Positions 30,723-40,629 of a stretch of DNA of 42,341 bases are shown in pieces. The stretch covers positions 1 to 42,341 of IMG/VR virus record IMGVR_UViG_3300027797_000053, one strand, 5' to 3'. Made by a program: the position numbers and the translations under genes. This DNA is from a virus. The notes under the pieces were generated by a model. It was not told the DNA's origin. It was given only the letters and a program-made list of their open reading frames with translations, and searched no databases. Positions within the stretch are counted from its first letter, which is position 1. Every line of letters starts with the position of its first letter.

Positions 30723-32454
30723 CGATTATTGGGGTTTGTATTTCATTTATGTTTTCAACATTTATACCTTCAGGTATAACTCTAAATATCGTATTTACAA
30801 ATGGGTAATGTTTTCCGTTTGTAAATGGGTAATCAACACCAATGTTACTCTGATCAATAAATCCATATGGATAAAGGTCTCTCCATCTAAACCCATTTGA
30901 CAAATTAGAGTAGTACGAGTAGTCTGGTAGCCCAACAATGTTTTGACTTAGACTTTCTTCAATGTAATCAGAATATTCCCTAATTGTTATCGGGTTGTGT
31001 GGGTGGTAGTAATATCCAAATTGATTTGTTTGTGGGTTATCGTTTGTTTGATAAAACCAATTATTGTTAAATTTAATTTTATGACAATATCTTGATACTA
31101 ATCTTTCAGTTTGGTCGTAATCATTCCACTCACAAAAATCACCGTCAAGTGTGTCCCCTGAAATCAAGTCAATGTTATAATAAAACGGACCTTCGGATGG
31201 GGTTGTGTCAGAAGTATAAATACCTTCACTTATTGTGGTGTTAGATAGTAAATTAAACGTATCCCACCAAGGACTAGGTTGATTGCTGACCAGTGGCATA
31301 TTAAATTCCCACCCCTGTTTTAAACTTTTTGTCCAACCAAAAAATCCTTTCCATATTGTGGTAAAAAATAATTTACTTATTGGTCTATTTTGATTATCCC
31401 TAATTGGGTTTATGTCAATGTCAACATTAAAAGATAGGGTATACGATTGTGACCCTTCTTTTATTGAACTTCTTTGTTGGTTATTTGGTGTTAAAGTAGC
31501 TATTTCGTCTTTTATGACGTTATTAAATATATTTTGTTCAAACCCTGATTTTACCAACACTGAATCTTTCGAATTTGTCAGTATTTTATGGATTCTAACA
31601 TAATATTTTGAGGTTGTTTCATTTTCATTTGTTTTACTGATCACTCTTTTAAACGTACCGGAGTTGTTTGTTTGAAATGTGGATCCGGTAAATCCTACAT
31701 TTTTAATATTAAAAATATATTCTTCACTCCCATATCCCGAGTCACCCAATTTAACAACTTTGAATATAGTTTCACTATTGTATGGTGTTGGTAATTTAAC
31801 ATATTCACCAACATTTAGTCCGTGTTTTACTGGTGACCTAAATTTAATATACCTACCGTTTAAATCACTACCTAATATTATTAAAAACGGTATACCTTGA
31901 TTAACAATCCATGACCAAGAGGTTGACGTATTATAATCAACTGAATACATTTGTTTTGTGTAATCATTCATAAATGGATAACTAACGTAATGTGTCCAAT
32001 TATACGTTGACGCACTTTTATTTAAAAAATTCAAATGTTGGTTTGGTGAGGTCGTATACCCATTAATATTATTATCGGTTCTAATAAAATCAAATTCTTG
32101 GTATTGTGGGTAACCTTCCCAGGGTACCGTGTTAGGACTTGATGATAGTAACTGAGATGAAGCGTTATTGATAGGGTTTGAATAGTATAAATTGTTCTTA
32201 TATGGTCTATACGTTGTACTACCACTAAATTGGTTTTTAAAAATTACGGTAAACTTTGTTGACGGTCTAAAAATTGTTGAGGTTTGTCTTTCATTATCAT
32301 AAACCGTTTCCAAACTTAATCCAACAACCCTATCAAAATCAACAATTTCTTTAGTGTTTTGTGTTAGAGACACATCAATCTCACCATTCACGTTTGGTGA
32401 TGAAGAGTATCTAAGACTACCTAATATTATATTTGTTGTTGTTTCAACTCCCAT
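30709..32454 (-). CDS. Putative baseplate/tail structural protein, 581 residues
   Basis: It begins MGVETTTNIILGSLRYSSSP and is rich in Asn, Ser, Tyr and Thr throughout, with a long series of beta strands and Pro/Trp-rich turns (SNQPSPWWDTFNLLSN). No catalytic motif, signal peptide or membrane segment is visible. The start lies one base after the stop of the giant gene upstream, and its end overlaps the next gene. I do not recognise the family. A plate or wedge position is inferred from its gp6-gp25 neighbourhood. Confidence 0.6.
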   Translation of the reverse strand: MGVETTTNIILGSLRYSSSPNVNGEIDVSLTQNTKEIVDFDRVVGLSLETVYDNERQTSTIFRPSTKFTVIFKNQFSGSTTYRPYKNNLYYSNPINNASSQLLSSSPNTVPWEGYPQYQEFDFIRTDNNINGYTTSPNQHLNFLNKSASTYNWTHYVSYPFMNDYTKQMYSVDYNTSTSWSWIVNQGIPFLIILGSDLNGRYIKFRSPVKHGLNVGEYVKLPTPYNSETIFKVVKLGDSGYGSEEYIFNIKNVGFTGSTFQTNNSGTFKRVISKTNENETTSKYYVRIHKILTNSKDSVLVKSGFEQNIFNNVIKDEIATLTPNNQQRSSIKEGSQSYTLSFNVDIDINPIRDNQNRPISKLFFTTIWKGFFGWTKSLKQGWEFNMPLVSNQPSPWWDTFNLLSNTTISEGIYTSDTTPSEGPFYYNIDLISGDTLDGDFCEWNDYDQTERLVSRYCHKIKFNNNWFYQTNDNPQTNQFGYYYHPHNPITIREYSDYIEESLSQNIVGLPDYSYYSNLSNGFRWRDLYPYGFIDQSNIGVDYPFTNGKHYPFVNTIFRVIPEGINVENINEIQTPIIDDCE

Positions 32455-32455
32455 T

Positions 32456-35400
32456 TTAATCTATAATATTTACGTATAATTTTATAAACCTATTGATAGC
32501 GGTTTTACCATTTTTCAAACCAAAATAAAAATGATATGGAGCACCCACTATAAATTTATTTTGTAGTGGTGTTCCATTTATTATCGGATTACCAGATGAA
32601 TCTATATTAGTGATAAAACCGTATTTTAAATTTGGTGGTATTGAGGTCATGGTGGATGTTTGGAAATAGTTAAACGGTGAAACGTTATTACTTGTGTCCA
32701 ACGATTGGTATTTTCTTGATGGTAACCTGCTTGACCCCAAAACCCAAGATGTGTCCCAATTATTATATTCATTACCAAAAATAGTGTTATTGTCATTTAA
32801 TGTCCAACGATATAGTGGAACTTCTTGTGTGCTGTTGTATGGTACCAAATCTTGTAGTAACGGTGAAAAATTATAAATTTTAAATCCAGGTGATAAAGCC
32901 CTCCTGTTTTTATACTGATCCTCACTTGTATTATAGAATACACCAAATACCGGTTTATTGAATGAATCGACCCCAACCCAAATAAATTGATCTGGGTAGT
33001 TTGACCCAACAAATGGGTTTACTTGGTATTCTGAATTTATTGACATTGATTGTGCGATATCCCCATCAATCCTAGAACCAGTTCTGGAGAAGTATTGTTG
33101 TACCGAAGCATCATTTGTATTGAATATCTGTTGTAGCCATGTAGAATTTACAAGTCTAGATATAATACCTAACTGTAATATTAATGACGAATCGTTATAC
33201 GACGAACTTGTTAATGTGTCCGACAAGTATTCACCACTAAATTCCGGGTTTGAGCATATATATGATATAAATTCATCCCTTTTACCTAAGTCCATGATGG
33301 TTGTCGGTGTCTTTATCTGTCGATTATTTACTGAATTATCCATTGGACTAGTATTTTGTGACCCAATAAACCCAATAGCTGGGGATATTCTATATGGACT
33401 AGATCGATAAAAGAAACTGTTACTAGCTGTATTATAGTTTATTATCTCTTCACAATATTTGTAGTCTGTAAATTCACCAAATTCATCATATAATGTCAGC
33501 TTATTAAATGTTGGCATGTATAGTGTCCCATTAACCCAGTTATTTTGGAACATATGGGAGAATACTCCTCGACAAGCCGCGTACATGATTCTGAACCTTG
33601 ATTTCCACTCTAAAAATAACTCAATGTCAGAACCAATACTACTAATATATGGTTCATTCAATAAATAATAACACCCATTAATTACTTTATCCTTATCGGC
33701 ACATGTTTCATTTACCGTAAAACCAGTTCCATATCCTTCATAACATGACAGTTCAGTCATACCCTCACATGTTAAACTACCAGCTAATGATTCTGGAATG
33801 CCCGAATCCACCAATATATCATTTGGCTCGTCGGATTGTAACTGGTACTGGAATATTGTGTCACATAATCCCTCATCTGGTATTTTATAATAAATGAATG
33901 AGTTGTTTTCATGTAGTACAAATTTAGTATATGGGTCACCGTTATATCCATCAATATATGGACCTTTACCCTCCAAATTAGTTGAGGTTGGTAACCTATC
34001 ACTTCTCATGACGATACCGAATCTATCGTTAAAATTAATACCCTTAACTGAACTTGTGTTACAATTCCAATAAGTTGTGGAACAAGTTGTTGATGGTATG
34101 TCGTAATAACTAATATAAGATGGGGAACATAAATACCAAAGTGTGTTTGTTTGAGCCTTAAAATTTGAAGTTCCGGATCTTAATCCGTCAGCGATTGGTG
34201 GGTTTGTAGCGTATCCGGAGTTATCACCCACCCAAACTCCATTGTTGTCGGCTTCCTGTGATATATCACCCAAATAAGCACCAGACGACGATAAAAAAGA
34301 TCCACCACCAATATACATAAATTTAGTTGGGTATTGGCTTTCGTCCCAAGCGTCAGCTGTACCCCCACAAACACCGATATCACCAGTAGATAAAACCTCA
34401 GAAGTGACACCCCTATATGGTAATACATTATTTTCAGCGTCAGCGGCAGTCCAATCGATAGAACTAAATCCATCAAGATATGTGTCCGGAATTAATGTGA
34501 ATGGTTGTGTTGTTGGTTGAGCTAATAATGGACCGGATAATTGTGGTAACACATGTCTCATCTCAAGTCCTGAATTTTCAAAATCAAGTGATGAATAATA
34601 ATATGGTAATGTGGATCCTGTGTTGGTATATTGATTGAATAATGTGTTGTCTGGGGTAAATGTGAAGGACTTGTGATATTGACTTCTACCACCATTAGCT
34701 GACGATAAATAGTTCACATTTGTTGGTACGTTGTGTCTAGCTGGGGTGAAATTACTACCTGACGTATATCTTCGTATTGGGTAATTTAGTTTATAATAGC
34801 CAGTTACTGAAACGTTATTTGTTCCTTTACCAAATAATGTCCCTAACTCATATTTAATTAGTTGTCTGTCCGTATATGGATCAACACCTCTAGTTAGTAT
34901 TATAACACCCAGGTTTTGACCGTCAAAATAATTATCCAAGGCTTTTCCTTGTTGTTCTTTATTACCGTTACCACTATATTCGTCATATCTCCATTTAATT
35001 ATGTGGTTTAAGTATTCTTTTGGGAAAAACCCAGAAGTACTCTGATTCGATAAGGATAAATAATTTGACATTGACATACCGGTGATGACTTGGAAATACT
35101 CCATATCTGCCGGGAATCTATAACTACCATCTTGGGTGTTAGCACTTATAGGTACTGTTATTGTTTTATTGGCTGGTTGATTTGGGTCTCCGGGTACATA
35201 AAATCTATTCGCGTAATCAATGTTTACACCGTGAACCCCAGGTGGTAGTGTTGTTCCGGTTATTGATCTACAGTTAAATTCATTATATAGTGTTCCTCCG
35301 GTTGAGTCGGTTAATCCCGTAATTCTGTGAATATCACCAGACATTCTTGGACTTTGGAATGTGACCATCTCCCCTGGTTGGAAAGCGTTGTACATGTTCC

Positions 35401-38194
35401 AATCAACCACAATTACTAGTGGTTGGTCCTCAAAATAATCGCTAGCGTTATTAACATAAGTTCTAATAAAGTTTTTACCGGAAAAAAACTTATCCCTAAG
35501 ATTAAACCTATTCAATTTATTTGGCCAATGTTCTGTAATTGGGTATCCCCATTCCGATGCTGGGTTACCTTTTTTAGTTAAAAAAGCTGTTACTCCCCTA
35601 CGTGGGTTGCCTAGTCTGTCAATACCAGAAAACAACTGGTAGAATTGAGCTGAAGCGTCAAATGAAAATTGTGGATCATCTTGATCAATCTGATTTTGAT
35701 ATGGGTTTCTCGGATTACACCCTAATTCTGGGTTTTGGTAATTATATGAAGCTGTTATATCAGCTAAAAATGAATTATTAGTATCTACAATTCCTTGTCC
35801 TAAATCATCTTCTGGTTCATTTAAGTTAGCTAATAATGGATCACACGGACAAGCGTCACAATCTGGATATGTTAACATTGGTAGTCCAATTCTGTTAAAT
35901 GTGTTCCAATTAACCAATCTAGGTATTATATAGACAATAAAGAAAACCAATAAACCTATATATAGAATCGCAGCTAAAATTTGTGGTATAACAATAAATA
36001 ACGCCGGAAATGAGTATATCGCTGTTCCAATCGCTTGAGCTATTAGGTATCCCAACCATATCGGTATTCCCACCGACACCACCCATTTAAGTACAGGCCA
36101 AGAAACGATGACAAAATGAGCTACAGTTATTAAAACTATGATGGGTAAAGTCAGAACATTTAATAGTAATGAGACCACAAACTCAATGAAATCAAAATTT
36201 CGTTGTAAATCATTTACCGGAAATTTATTATTTTCGGTTTGACATCTCCTATCGGTTATTTCTTTAATACCTAAATGTCTATCCTTATTTTTACCTTTTT
36301 TATATCGATCAATAAATGATGATATTGTATATACTTTATTATAATTAAATTTATAAAACGTATCCTCACAATTAATAGCGATTGTTTTATCCACATAATC
36401 ATCCCAATCTAAACTAAAAGCGTACGATCTAATAAAATCAAAGTAGTTTTTATTACCAAAACTATAAACAATTTGTTGTGGTTGACTAATATCAATAGCT
36501 GTTGGTGTTATTCTGATAAAATCACCGACATTAACTGGTATTGAATTTAAACTTCCTGGGTATATAGTCCATGGTCCTAAGACTGATGGACCTATTTCGA
36601 CAACATATGATTGTACATTTGTTGTTGTGTCACTAACTAATCCCCCCTGTGTGAATGGTCCCCAAACCGTTGATATTGTGTTAGCTGGGGTTGAGAACGT
36701 CACGGGCCCTAGTGAACCACCTGGATATGTTATGGTCGATGGTAATGTTGGGTCTATTGGTGTAATAATAACATTCACAACATTATTATTTGTTAACCCG
36801 GTTATACCAGTGTTCACGTTACCAAAATATGGTGACTGACTTGAAAGTGGGTTAGATTGTATAAATACACTAAATGTTAGTACGTTTGATGTTATTACGG
36901 GTCCTAGTAAGTCACCAGAACCTGATATAGTTAAACTGTCTTCGTAATCTGGTACTGGTATGTTTGAGGTGTATGGTATTAAAGTTGTATTAATTGGGTC
37001 TGAACTAGTATTGTCCCACCCGTATTCTCTAATGTTTGGTACTAAATAATTAGCTCTAAGAAAATTATTGTTATTCCCGGTTTCATTTTGCCATTTAACT
37101 TTAAATCGATACTTGGATTTTGTTGGTATACCAATATTTGGGTCGTTTGATATCACCTGATTACCGAACTCGTCTGTTGTTATATAATCTAAGTTCATTG
37201 GTAAATTAACTAACCAAGTTCCGTTTTCATCAATAATTTTACCGTCGTTTTCTAAAACATATTGTTCAAGTATCGGATCACCAAATTCATCAGCGTTTAT
37301 TGTTTGTCGGATTGATAATATTTGTCCTGGACCTGAAACTAAATCACAAAGATTCCCCATATCTAATTTTGGCACACATCCAGTACTTAAGTAATCATCA
37401 TTCGATGTTGATACAATGGATCCCATGAATATAGCGGTTGGTTCAATTTTCACACTACTTTCGGTTGTCAAATCAAAATCAACTCTGGTTATACCAATTT
37501 GACAAACATCATCCTCCCCCCACAATGGTGAGACCTCAACAATCTTATTTAAAGTTTTTATTTGTGGTAGTTCATTTAAGTCCGTAGATGTTTTAAACGT
37601 TGTACCATTTAATTGTGTTTCTGTAGCTTGTCCAGTTCTGATTAAATCCTGTGGTGACAATGAGAAACAACCCATGTCAGACAAATCAACATCCATAAAT
37701 AATGTTTGACTACCTGTTGGTACACCAAATATCATGTAGTCCCCACTGTCATTTGTTTTAACTGTGAACTTATAATACTTATCGTAAACTTCAATACTTG
37801 TTTGGTCAATTAGTACTTCCTCTTTTGTTGGGAAAGTACCGGTAGCTGAATGTCCTGGGTATGAGGGTTCTTTTGGTAATAGATTATACCTATAACCACT
37901 TTCATTTAATGTTGATAATGATTTGTACGGGTATAATTCCGATATGACGGGATTTAATTCGTCCAAATCTTCTAATGGAATGAATAACGACACTTTAGCG
38001 TTTGGTACCCCGTACCCACCATTAACAAATACTCGACCAACAATAACACCATAGTCTGAACAAATTCTTGTGTATATGTCACTTTGGTTAATCTTTAATG
38101 ATAAGATCTCCAATGTTTCAAAATCTTGTTCTAGTTTAAGATTTATTTGTTTGTCAACACCTACTTGTGTTCGTATTCTATATGATTTAGGCAT
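32456..38194 (-). CDS. Giant virion protein with central multi-helix membrane segment, 1912 residues
   Basis: The N-terminus contains a carboxypeptidase-regulatory-like (peptide-binding type) beta domain: GRVFVNGGYGVPNAKVSLFI and TVKTNDSGDYMIFGVP. A long beta-rich part follows. At about residues 670-770 (nt about 35890-36190) there are three to four strongly hydrophobic helices (VVSLLLNVLTLPIIVLITV, WPVLKWVVSVGIPIWLGYLI, ALFIVIPQILAAILYIGLLV, FFIVYIIP). A cysteine-rich knot then appears (YPDCDACPCDPL, about 35820-35880). The remaining 1100 residues are beta-rich. Its place directly after gp6 suggests a baseplate component. A membrane-spanning segment inside such a protein is unusual and could take part in host-membrane contact during DNA entry (inference). 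Confidence 0.75.
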   Translation of the reverse strand: MPKSYRIRTQVGVDKQINLKLEQDFETLEILSLKINQSDIYTRICSDYGVIVGRVFVNGGYGVPNAKVSLFIPLEDLDELNPVISELYPYKSLSTLNESGYRYNLLPKEPSYPGHSATGTFPTKEEVLIDQTSIEVYDKYYKFTVKTNDSGDYMIFGVPTGSQTLFMDVDLSDMGCFSLSPQDLIRTGQATETQLNGTTFKTSTDLNELPQIKTLNKIVEVSPLWGEDDVCQIGITRVDFDLTTESSVKIEPTAIFMGSIVSTSNDDYLSTGCVPKLDMGNLCDLVSGPGQILSIRQTINADEFGDPILEQYVLENDGKIIDENGTWLVNLPMNLDYITTDEFGNQVISNDPNIGIPTKSKYRFKVKWQNETGNNNNFLRANYLVPNIREYGWDNTSSDPINTTLIPYTSNIPVPDYEDSLTISGSGDLLGPVITSNVLTFSVFIQSNPLSSQSPYFGNVNTGITGLTNNNVVNVIITPIDPTLPSTITYPGGSLGPVTFSTPANTISTVWGPFTQGGLVSDTTTNVQSYVVEIGPSVLGPWTIYPGSLNSIPVNVGDFIRITPTAIDISQPQQIVYSFGNKNYFDFIRSYAFSLDWDDYVDKTIAINCEDTFYKFNYNKVYTISSFIDRYKKGKNKDRHLGIKEITDRRCQTENNKFPVNDLQRNFDFIEFVVSLLLNVLTLPIIVLITVAHFVIVSWPVLKWVVSVGIPIWLGYLIAQAIGTAIYSFPALFIVIPQILAAILYIGLLVFFIVYIIPRLVNWNTFNRIGLPMLTYPDCDACPCDPLLANLNEPEDDLGQGIVDTNNSFLADITASYNYQNPELGCNPRNPYQNQIDQDDPQFSFDASAQFYQLFSGIDRLGNPRRGVTAFLTKKGNPASEWGYPITEHWPNKLNRFNLRDKFFSGKNFIRTYVNNASDYFEDQPLVIVVDWNMYNAFQPGEMVTFQSPRMSGDIHRITGLTDSTGGTLYNEFNCRSITGTTLPPGVHGVNIDYANRFYVPGDPNQPANKTITVPISANTQDGSYRFPADMEYFQVITGMSMSNYLSLSNQSTSGFFPKEYLNHIIKWRYDEYSGNGNKEQQGKALDNYFDGQNLGVIILTRGVDPYTDRQLIKYELGTLFGKGTNNVSVTGYYKLNYPIRRYTSGSNFTPARHNVPTNVNYLSSANGGRSQYHKSFTFTPDNTLFNQYTNTGSTLPYYYSSLDFENSGLEMRHVLPQLSGPLLAQPTTQPFTLIPDTYLDGFSSIDWTAADAENNVLPYRGVTSEVLSTGDIGVCGGTADAWDESQYPTKFMYIGGGSFLSSSGAYLGDISQEADNNGVWVGDNSGYATNPPIADGLRSGTSNFKAQTNTLWYLCSPSYISYYDIPSTTCSTTYWNCNTSSVKGINFNDRFGIVMRSDRLPTSTNLEGKGPYIDGYNGDPYTKFVLHENNSFIYYKIPDEGLCDTIFQYQLQSDEPNDILVDSGIPESLAGSLTCEGMTELSCYEGYGTGFTVNETCADKDKVINGCYYLLNEPYISSIGSDIELFLEWKSRFRIMYAACRGVFSHMFQNNWVNGTLYMPTFNKLTLYDEFGEFTDYKYCEEIINYNTASNSFFYRSSPYRISPAIGFIGSQNTSPMDNSVNNRQIKTPTTIMDLGKRDEFISYICSNPEFSGEYLSDTLTSSSYNDSSLILQLGIISRLVNSTWLQQIFNTNDASVQQYFSRTGSRIDGDIAQSMSINSEYQVNPFVGSNYPDQFIWVGVDSFNKPVFGVFYNTSEDQYKNRRALSPGFKIYNFSPLLQDLVPYNSTQEVPLYRWTLNDNNTIFGNEYNNWDTSWVLGSSRLPSRKYQSLDTSNNVSPFNYFQTSTMTSIPPNLKYGFITNIDSSGNPIINGTPLQNKFIVGAPYHFYFGLKNGKTAINRFIKLYVNIID

Positions 38195-38208
38195 TAAGTC
38201 TTTTTTTG

Positions 38209-38215
38209 ATAAATA
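38209..38215 (-). promoter_or_regulatory. TATTTAT motif before the giant virion gene
   Basis: Sense-strand CTATTTATCAAAA lies 14 bases before the ATG at 38194, within the 71-base gap after gp6. Confidence 0.35.
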
Positions 38216-38224
38216 GTTTATTTC

Positions 38225-38241
38225 CTATTTTCAAAAAATAG
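38225..38241 (-). other. Short AT-rich hairpin after the gp6 gene
   Basis: CTATTTT/AAAATAG, a 7-bp stem with a 3-base loop, lies between the gp6 stop and the TATTTAT motif. It has no U-run after it on the sense strand, so it is not a clear terminator. It may be a processing or attenuation site. Confidence 0.3.
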
Positions 38242-38265
38242 TCTTAAATATAAAAAAATAAATTA

Positions 38266-40104
38266 TCAAGAGAAATTAATGTTCTTAAAATTAAGAACTC
38301 TTACTGAAATATCCTTATTTGGGTATCTTATTTGGTAAATTTGACTTGGTTCAGCGAAGATGGTATCAGCTACTAATTCAATTTGTTTAGTTGATAGGTC
38401 CGAATATCTTTGTGATGTTTGATTGGATGAATATTGACCCCCAACTTTATTGAAGAATCTAATGTCTGAAATACTAATGACTCCGTTCTCACTTTGTATT
38501 AGTCTTCTAATTTCAGATACGTTAATGTTTCTACCCAGTTGTTGGTTTAGTGGACTAAAATATGAACTAATAATATCTATTGTTTTACTAATTAATGCCC
38601 CTTGATTTTGGGTGGAATCCAAAACAACGTCTACCTCAACACCAAGGTCGATTGGACTAGCTGATTCAATGGAGATGTAATCATTTATCATTCTATAGTT
38701 TGATAAATAACTTGATATGTTTGACTTTATTGTGTTTGATATGTTGTCAGTTAAATTACCTTCAGTATCATAAGATAACATTTTTATTTTAATCTTATTA
38801 TTTTCTTCCAATACCGACACTTTAGCTGGAGCACCAAATTGTGATGGCATATTCCTCAATACTGATTCATAGTCATTAATTGTCACCGCTCTATTTTGAG
38901 CAGCGAAGTTAAATGAAACGTACTGTCTAACCTCTTCAACGGTTGGTTGGTTGGATCCACCAATAGCAGCGGTTACGTTATTACATGTTAACGAGTTAAT
39001 GACGGATCTGTTTCTACTTTCCGATGGTCCATTAACTGAGAAAGATACGGTACCTATTTGTGTTATAATGTTTGATCCTAAATTTGTAGCTTGTCCCCCA
39101 CCAACTCTATATTGTATGAATAGTGTAGAGTTTGATTTTAAAGCGGAACCTAATCCAAGATTATTTGAGTATTTATTTAAGTCAAAATAAGCTCCATTTC
39201 TCGTGAATTCACGTAATTGTTCTTCAGCTGAGACGCTACCGCCACCAAATGTCATTTTTAAAAACCCTTCAGGTGTGTACTCACTAATAAATTTTGTGTT
39301 TGTTACTATATACTTACCGACTTTAACTCCGGGTTGATCAGAGACCTTGGTTGGGTCTTCTATGAACACTCTATCCTCAGCTAAAGCTTTCACTTCATAC
39401 CATCTATTGTCTAACCCCAAAAACTCTTGTGGTTGTGGTATGTTATTGTATTGTGTACCATCTTTAAGTAATACACTGGTTACACCTAATACGTTCTTTT
39501 CAGGTAAAAATAACTCAAAGAATGGTATTATATCGTTAGCTGTGATTATTCTTTTAAACACTTTTGTTATACCGTTAACAACAACCTCACGTTTAGTTAT
39601 TGTATAACCTTGTAACACACCATTTGAATCAAAATTGGGTACTTTCAATCTATTTGGGGATCCCTCAGCGTTTACTGGTGATGAAAAATCAATATCGTAT
39701 ACAGTTTCAAATGGTTGTCCAGCTCCACTTACTTGTGATCCTCGTCTTAAAATTCCACAATACCTTAAATCCTCACTATCACCAAAAGCATCAACTGTTA
39801 TTGAGAAATCAACTAAAGCTACGGATGGTCTTTGTCCTGGAATTTTTAAACCATATGTTCTAGCTATATTATAAACAGAAGACTTTTGTTGAGCGTACTG
39901 TAATACTGTTTCCTGAATACTTCTATCAATTTGGAATTGTAGGTTGTCGGTAACAGCGGCGTTTAAATCCAACATTACGGAGAAAACACCAGCGTCGTTG
40001 AAGTTCTGGATTAGATCTGGGTAATATGTCCTAGTAAAATTAATTAGTTCAGTTCTTATTCCTTGGAAATCCCTGGTGGTATACGATATTTTCTTTTCAG
40101 CCAT
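38266..40104 (-). CDS. 6: Baseplate wedge protein, T4 gp6-like (baseplate J family)
   Basis: It begins with the typical gp6 start MAEKKISYTTRDFQGIRTEL and LINFTRTYYPDLIQNFNDAG. Next come NLQFQIDRSIQETVLQYAQ and VYNIARTYGLKIPGQRPS, then the N-terminal wedge domain. The C-terminal third has the baseplate-J-like region with TVEEVRQYVSFNFAAQNRAV, TINDYESVLRNMPSQFGAP and VLEENNKIKIKMLSYD. gp6 forms the ring that joins wedges around the hub. At 612 residues it is close to T4 gp6 (660). It follows gp25 with a one-base gap, the order 25-6 found in T4-like phages of many hosts. Confidence 0.9.
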   Translation of the reverse strand: MAEKKISYTTRDFQGIRTELINFTRTYYPDLIQNFNDAGVFSVMLDLNAAVTDNLQFQIDRSIQETVLQYAQQKSSVYNIARTYGLKIPGQRPSVALVDFSITVDAFGDSEDLRYCGILRRGSQVSGAGQPFETVYDIDFSSPVNAEGSPNRLKVPNFDSNGVLQGYTITKREVVVNGITKVFKRIITANDIIPFFELFLPEKNVLGVTSVLLKDGTQYNNIPQPQEFLGLDNRWYEVKALAEDRVFIEDPTKVSDQPGVKVGKYIVTNTKFISEYTPEGFLKMTFGGGSVSAEEQLREFTRNGAYFDLNKYSNNLGLGSALKSNSTLFIQYRVGGGQATNLGSNIITQIGTVSFSVNGPSESRNRSVINSLTCNNVTAAIGGSNQPTVEEVRQYVSFNFAAQNRAVTINDYESVLRNMPSQFGAPAKVSVLEENNKIKIKMLSYDTEGNLTDNISNTIKSNISSYLSNYRMINDYISIESASPIDLGVEVDVVLDSTQNQGALISKTIDIISSYFSPLNQQLGRNINVSEIRRLIQSENGVISISDIRFFNKVGGQYSSNQTSQRYSDLSTKQIELVADTIFAEPSQIYQIRYPNKDISVRVLNFKNINFS

Positions 40105-40105
40105 G

Positions 40106-40564
40106 TTATATGTTAATAATTACAAAATCACTGCTTTCTAAAGCTTGATTGGTTATTCTATAGTCTATTTTAACTTTAGCGGTGTGTTCTCTATCACCGA
40201 TATTGGTAACTTTAAATTCTCTCTCACCGGAATCTGTAATATAGGTTCCCTTATCCTCCAATCCCATAGACGCGTCAGTTATTTTAATGTTTGTAATTAG
40301 GATACCTGGAATGTATTTCTCAACAGAGTCCCTAATTTCAAATTCAATATCACTAAATGTTGGTCCGTCTAATGGTTCAAATATGTATTCATATAATCTT
40401 GTTCCAAAATCCGGTAAAAAATACCTACTACCCCTTCTAGTTAATAATAAATGTATTAAATTATTTCTAATTTCCTCCTCAAGTGTATCTGAAGCGTCAA
40501 GATATCTCCCAACAAAAGAGTCTCTAAATGGGAAAGTTATACCATATGTTATACCGTTAGACAT
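40106..40564 (-). CDS. 25: Baseplate wedge protein, T4 gp25-like (GPW/gp25 family)
   Basis: The typical gp25 pattern is present: ITFPFRDSFVGRYLDASDTL, then IRNNLIHLLLTRRGSRYFLP, DFGTRLYEYIFEPLD and FEIRDSVEKYIPGI. These include the conserved TRxGxR and P-x-FGTxLxxxxFEP blocks. gp25 belongs to the conserved inner baseplate wedge shared by contractile tails and type VI secretion. 152 residues is the normal size. The gene is the first of the virion block and is preceded by a terminator and two TATTTAT motifs. Confidence 0.93.
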   Translation of the reverse strand: MSNGITYGITFPFRDSFVGRYLDASDTLEEEIRNNLIHLLLTRRGSRYFLPDFGTRLYEYIFEPLDGPTFSDIEFEIRDSVEKYIPGILITNIKITDASMGLEDKGTYITDSGEREFKVTNIGDREHTAKVKIDYRITNQALESSDFVIINI

Positions 40565-40569
40565 ATCTA

Positions 40570-40602
40570 ATAAATATAGTATTGAGATATTTTATATAAA
40601 TA
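40570..40602 (-). promoter_or_regulatory. Two TATTTAT motifs before the gp25-gp6 operon
   Basis: Sense-strand heptamers at 40602-40596 (TATTTATATAAAATA) and 40576-40570 (TATATTTATTAGATA), 31 and 5 bases before the ATG at 40564. They occupy the 45-base gap behind the terminator at 40608-40629, which fits a new transcription start for the virion genes. Confidence 0.4.
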
Positions 40603-40607
40603 AAAAA

Positions 40608-40629
40608 AATCACTGATTTCTCAGTGATT
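40608..40629 (-). terminator. Rho-independent terminator after the ribonucleotide reductase operon
   Basis: On the minus strand a 9-bp stem AATCACTGA/TCAGTGATT with a GAAA loop is followed by a run of eight T. The stop codon of the DUF5522-like gene lies within the stem. The GAAA loop is the same as in the terminator at 3111-3136. Confidence 0.9.

Noticed and set aside
38281-38298. Inverted repeat GTTCTTAA/TTAAGAAC near the 3' end of the gp6 gene as a terminator
   Set aside because: It lies inside the coding region, is made of A/T-rich codons, and has no U-run; chance in an AT-rich genome is sufficient.
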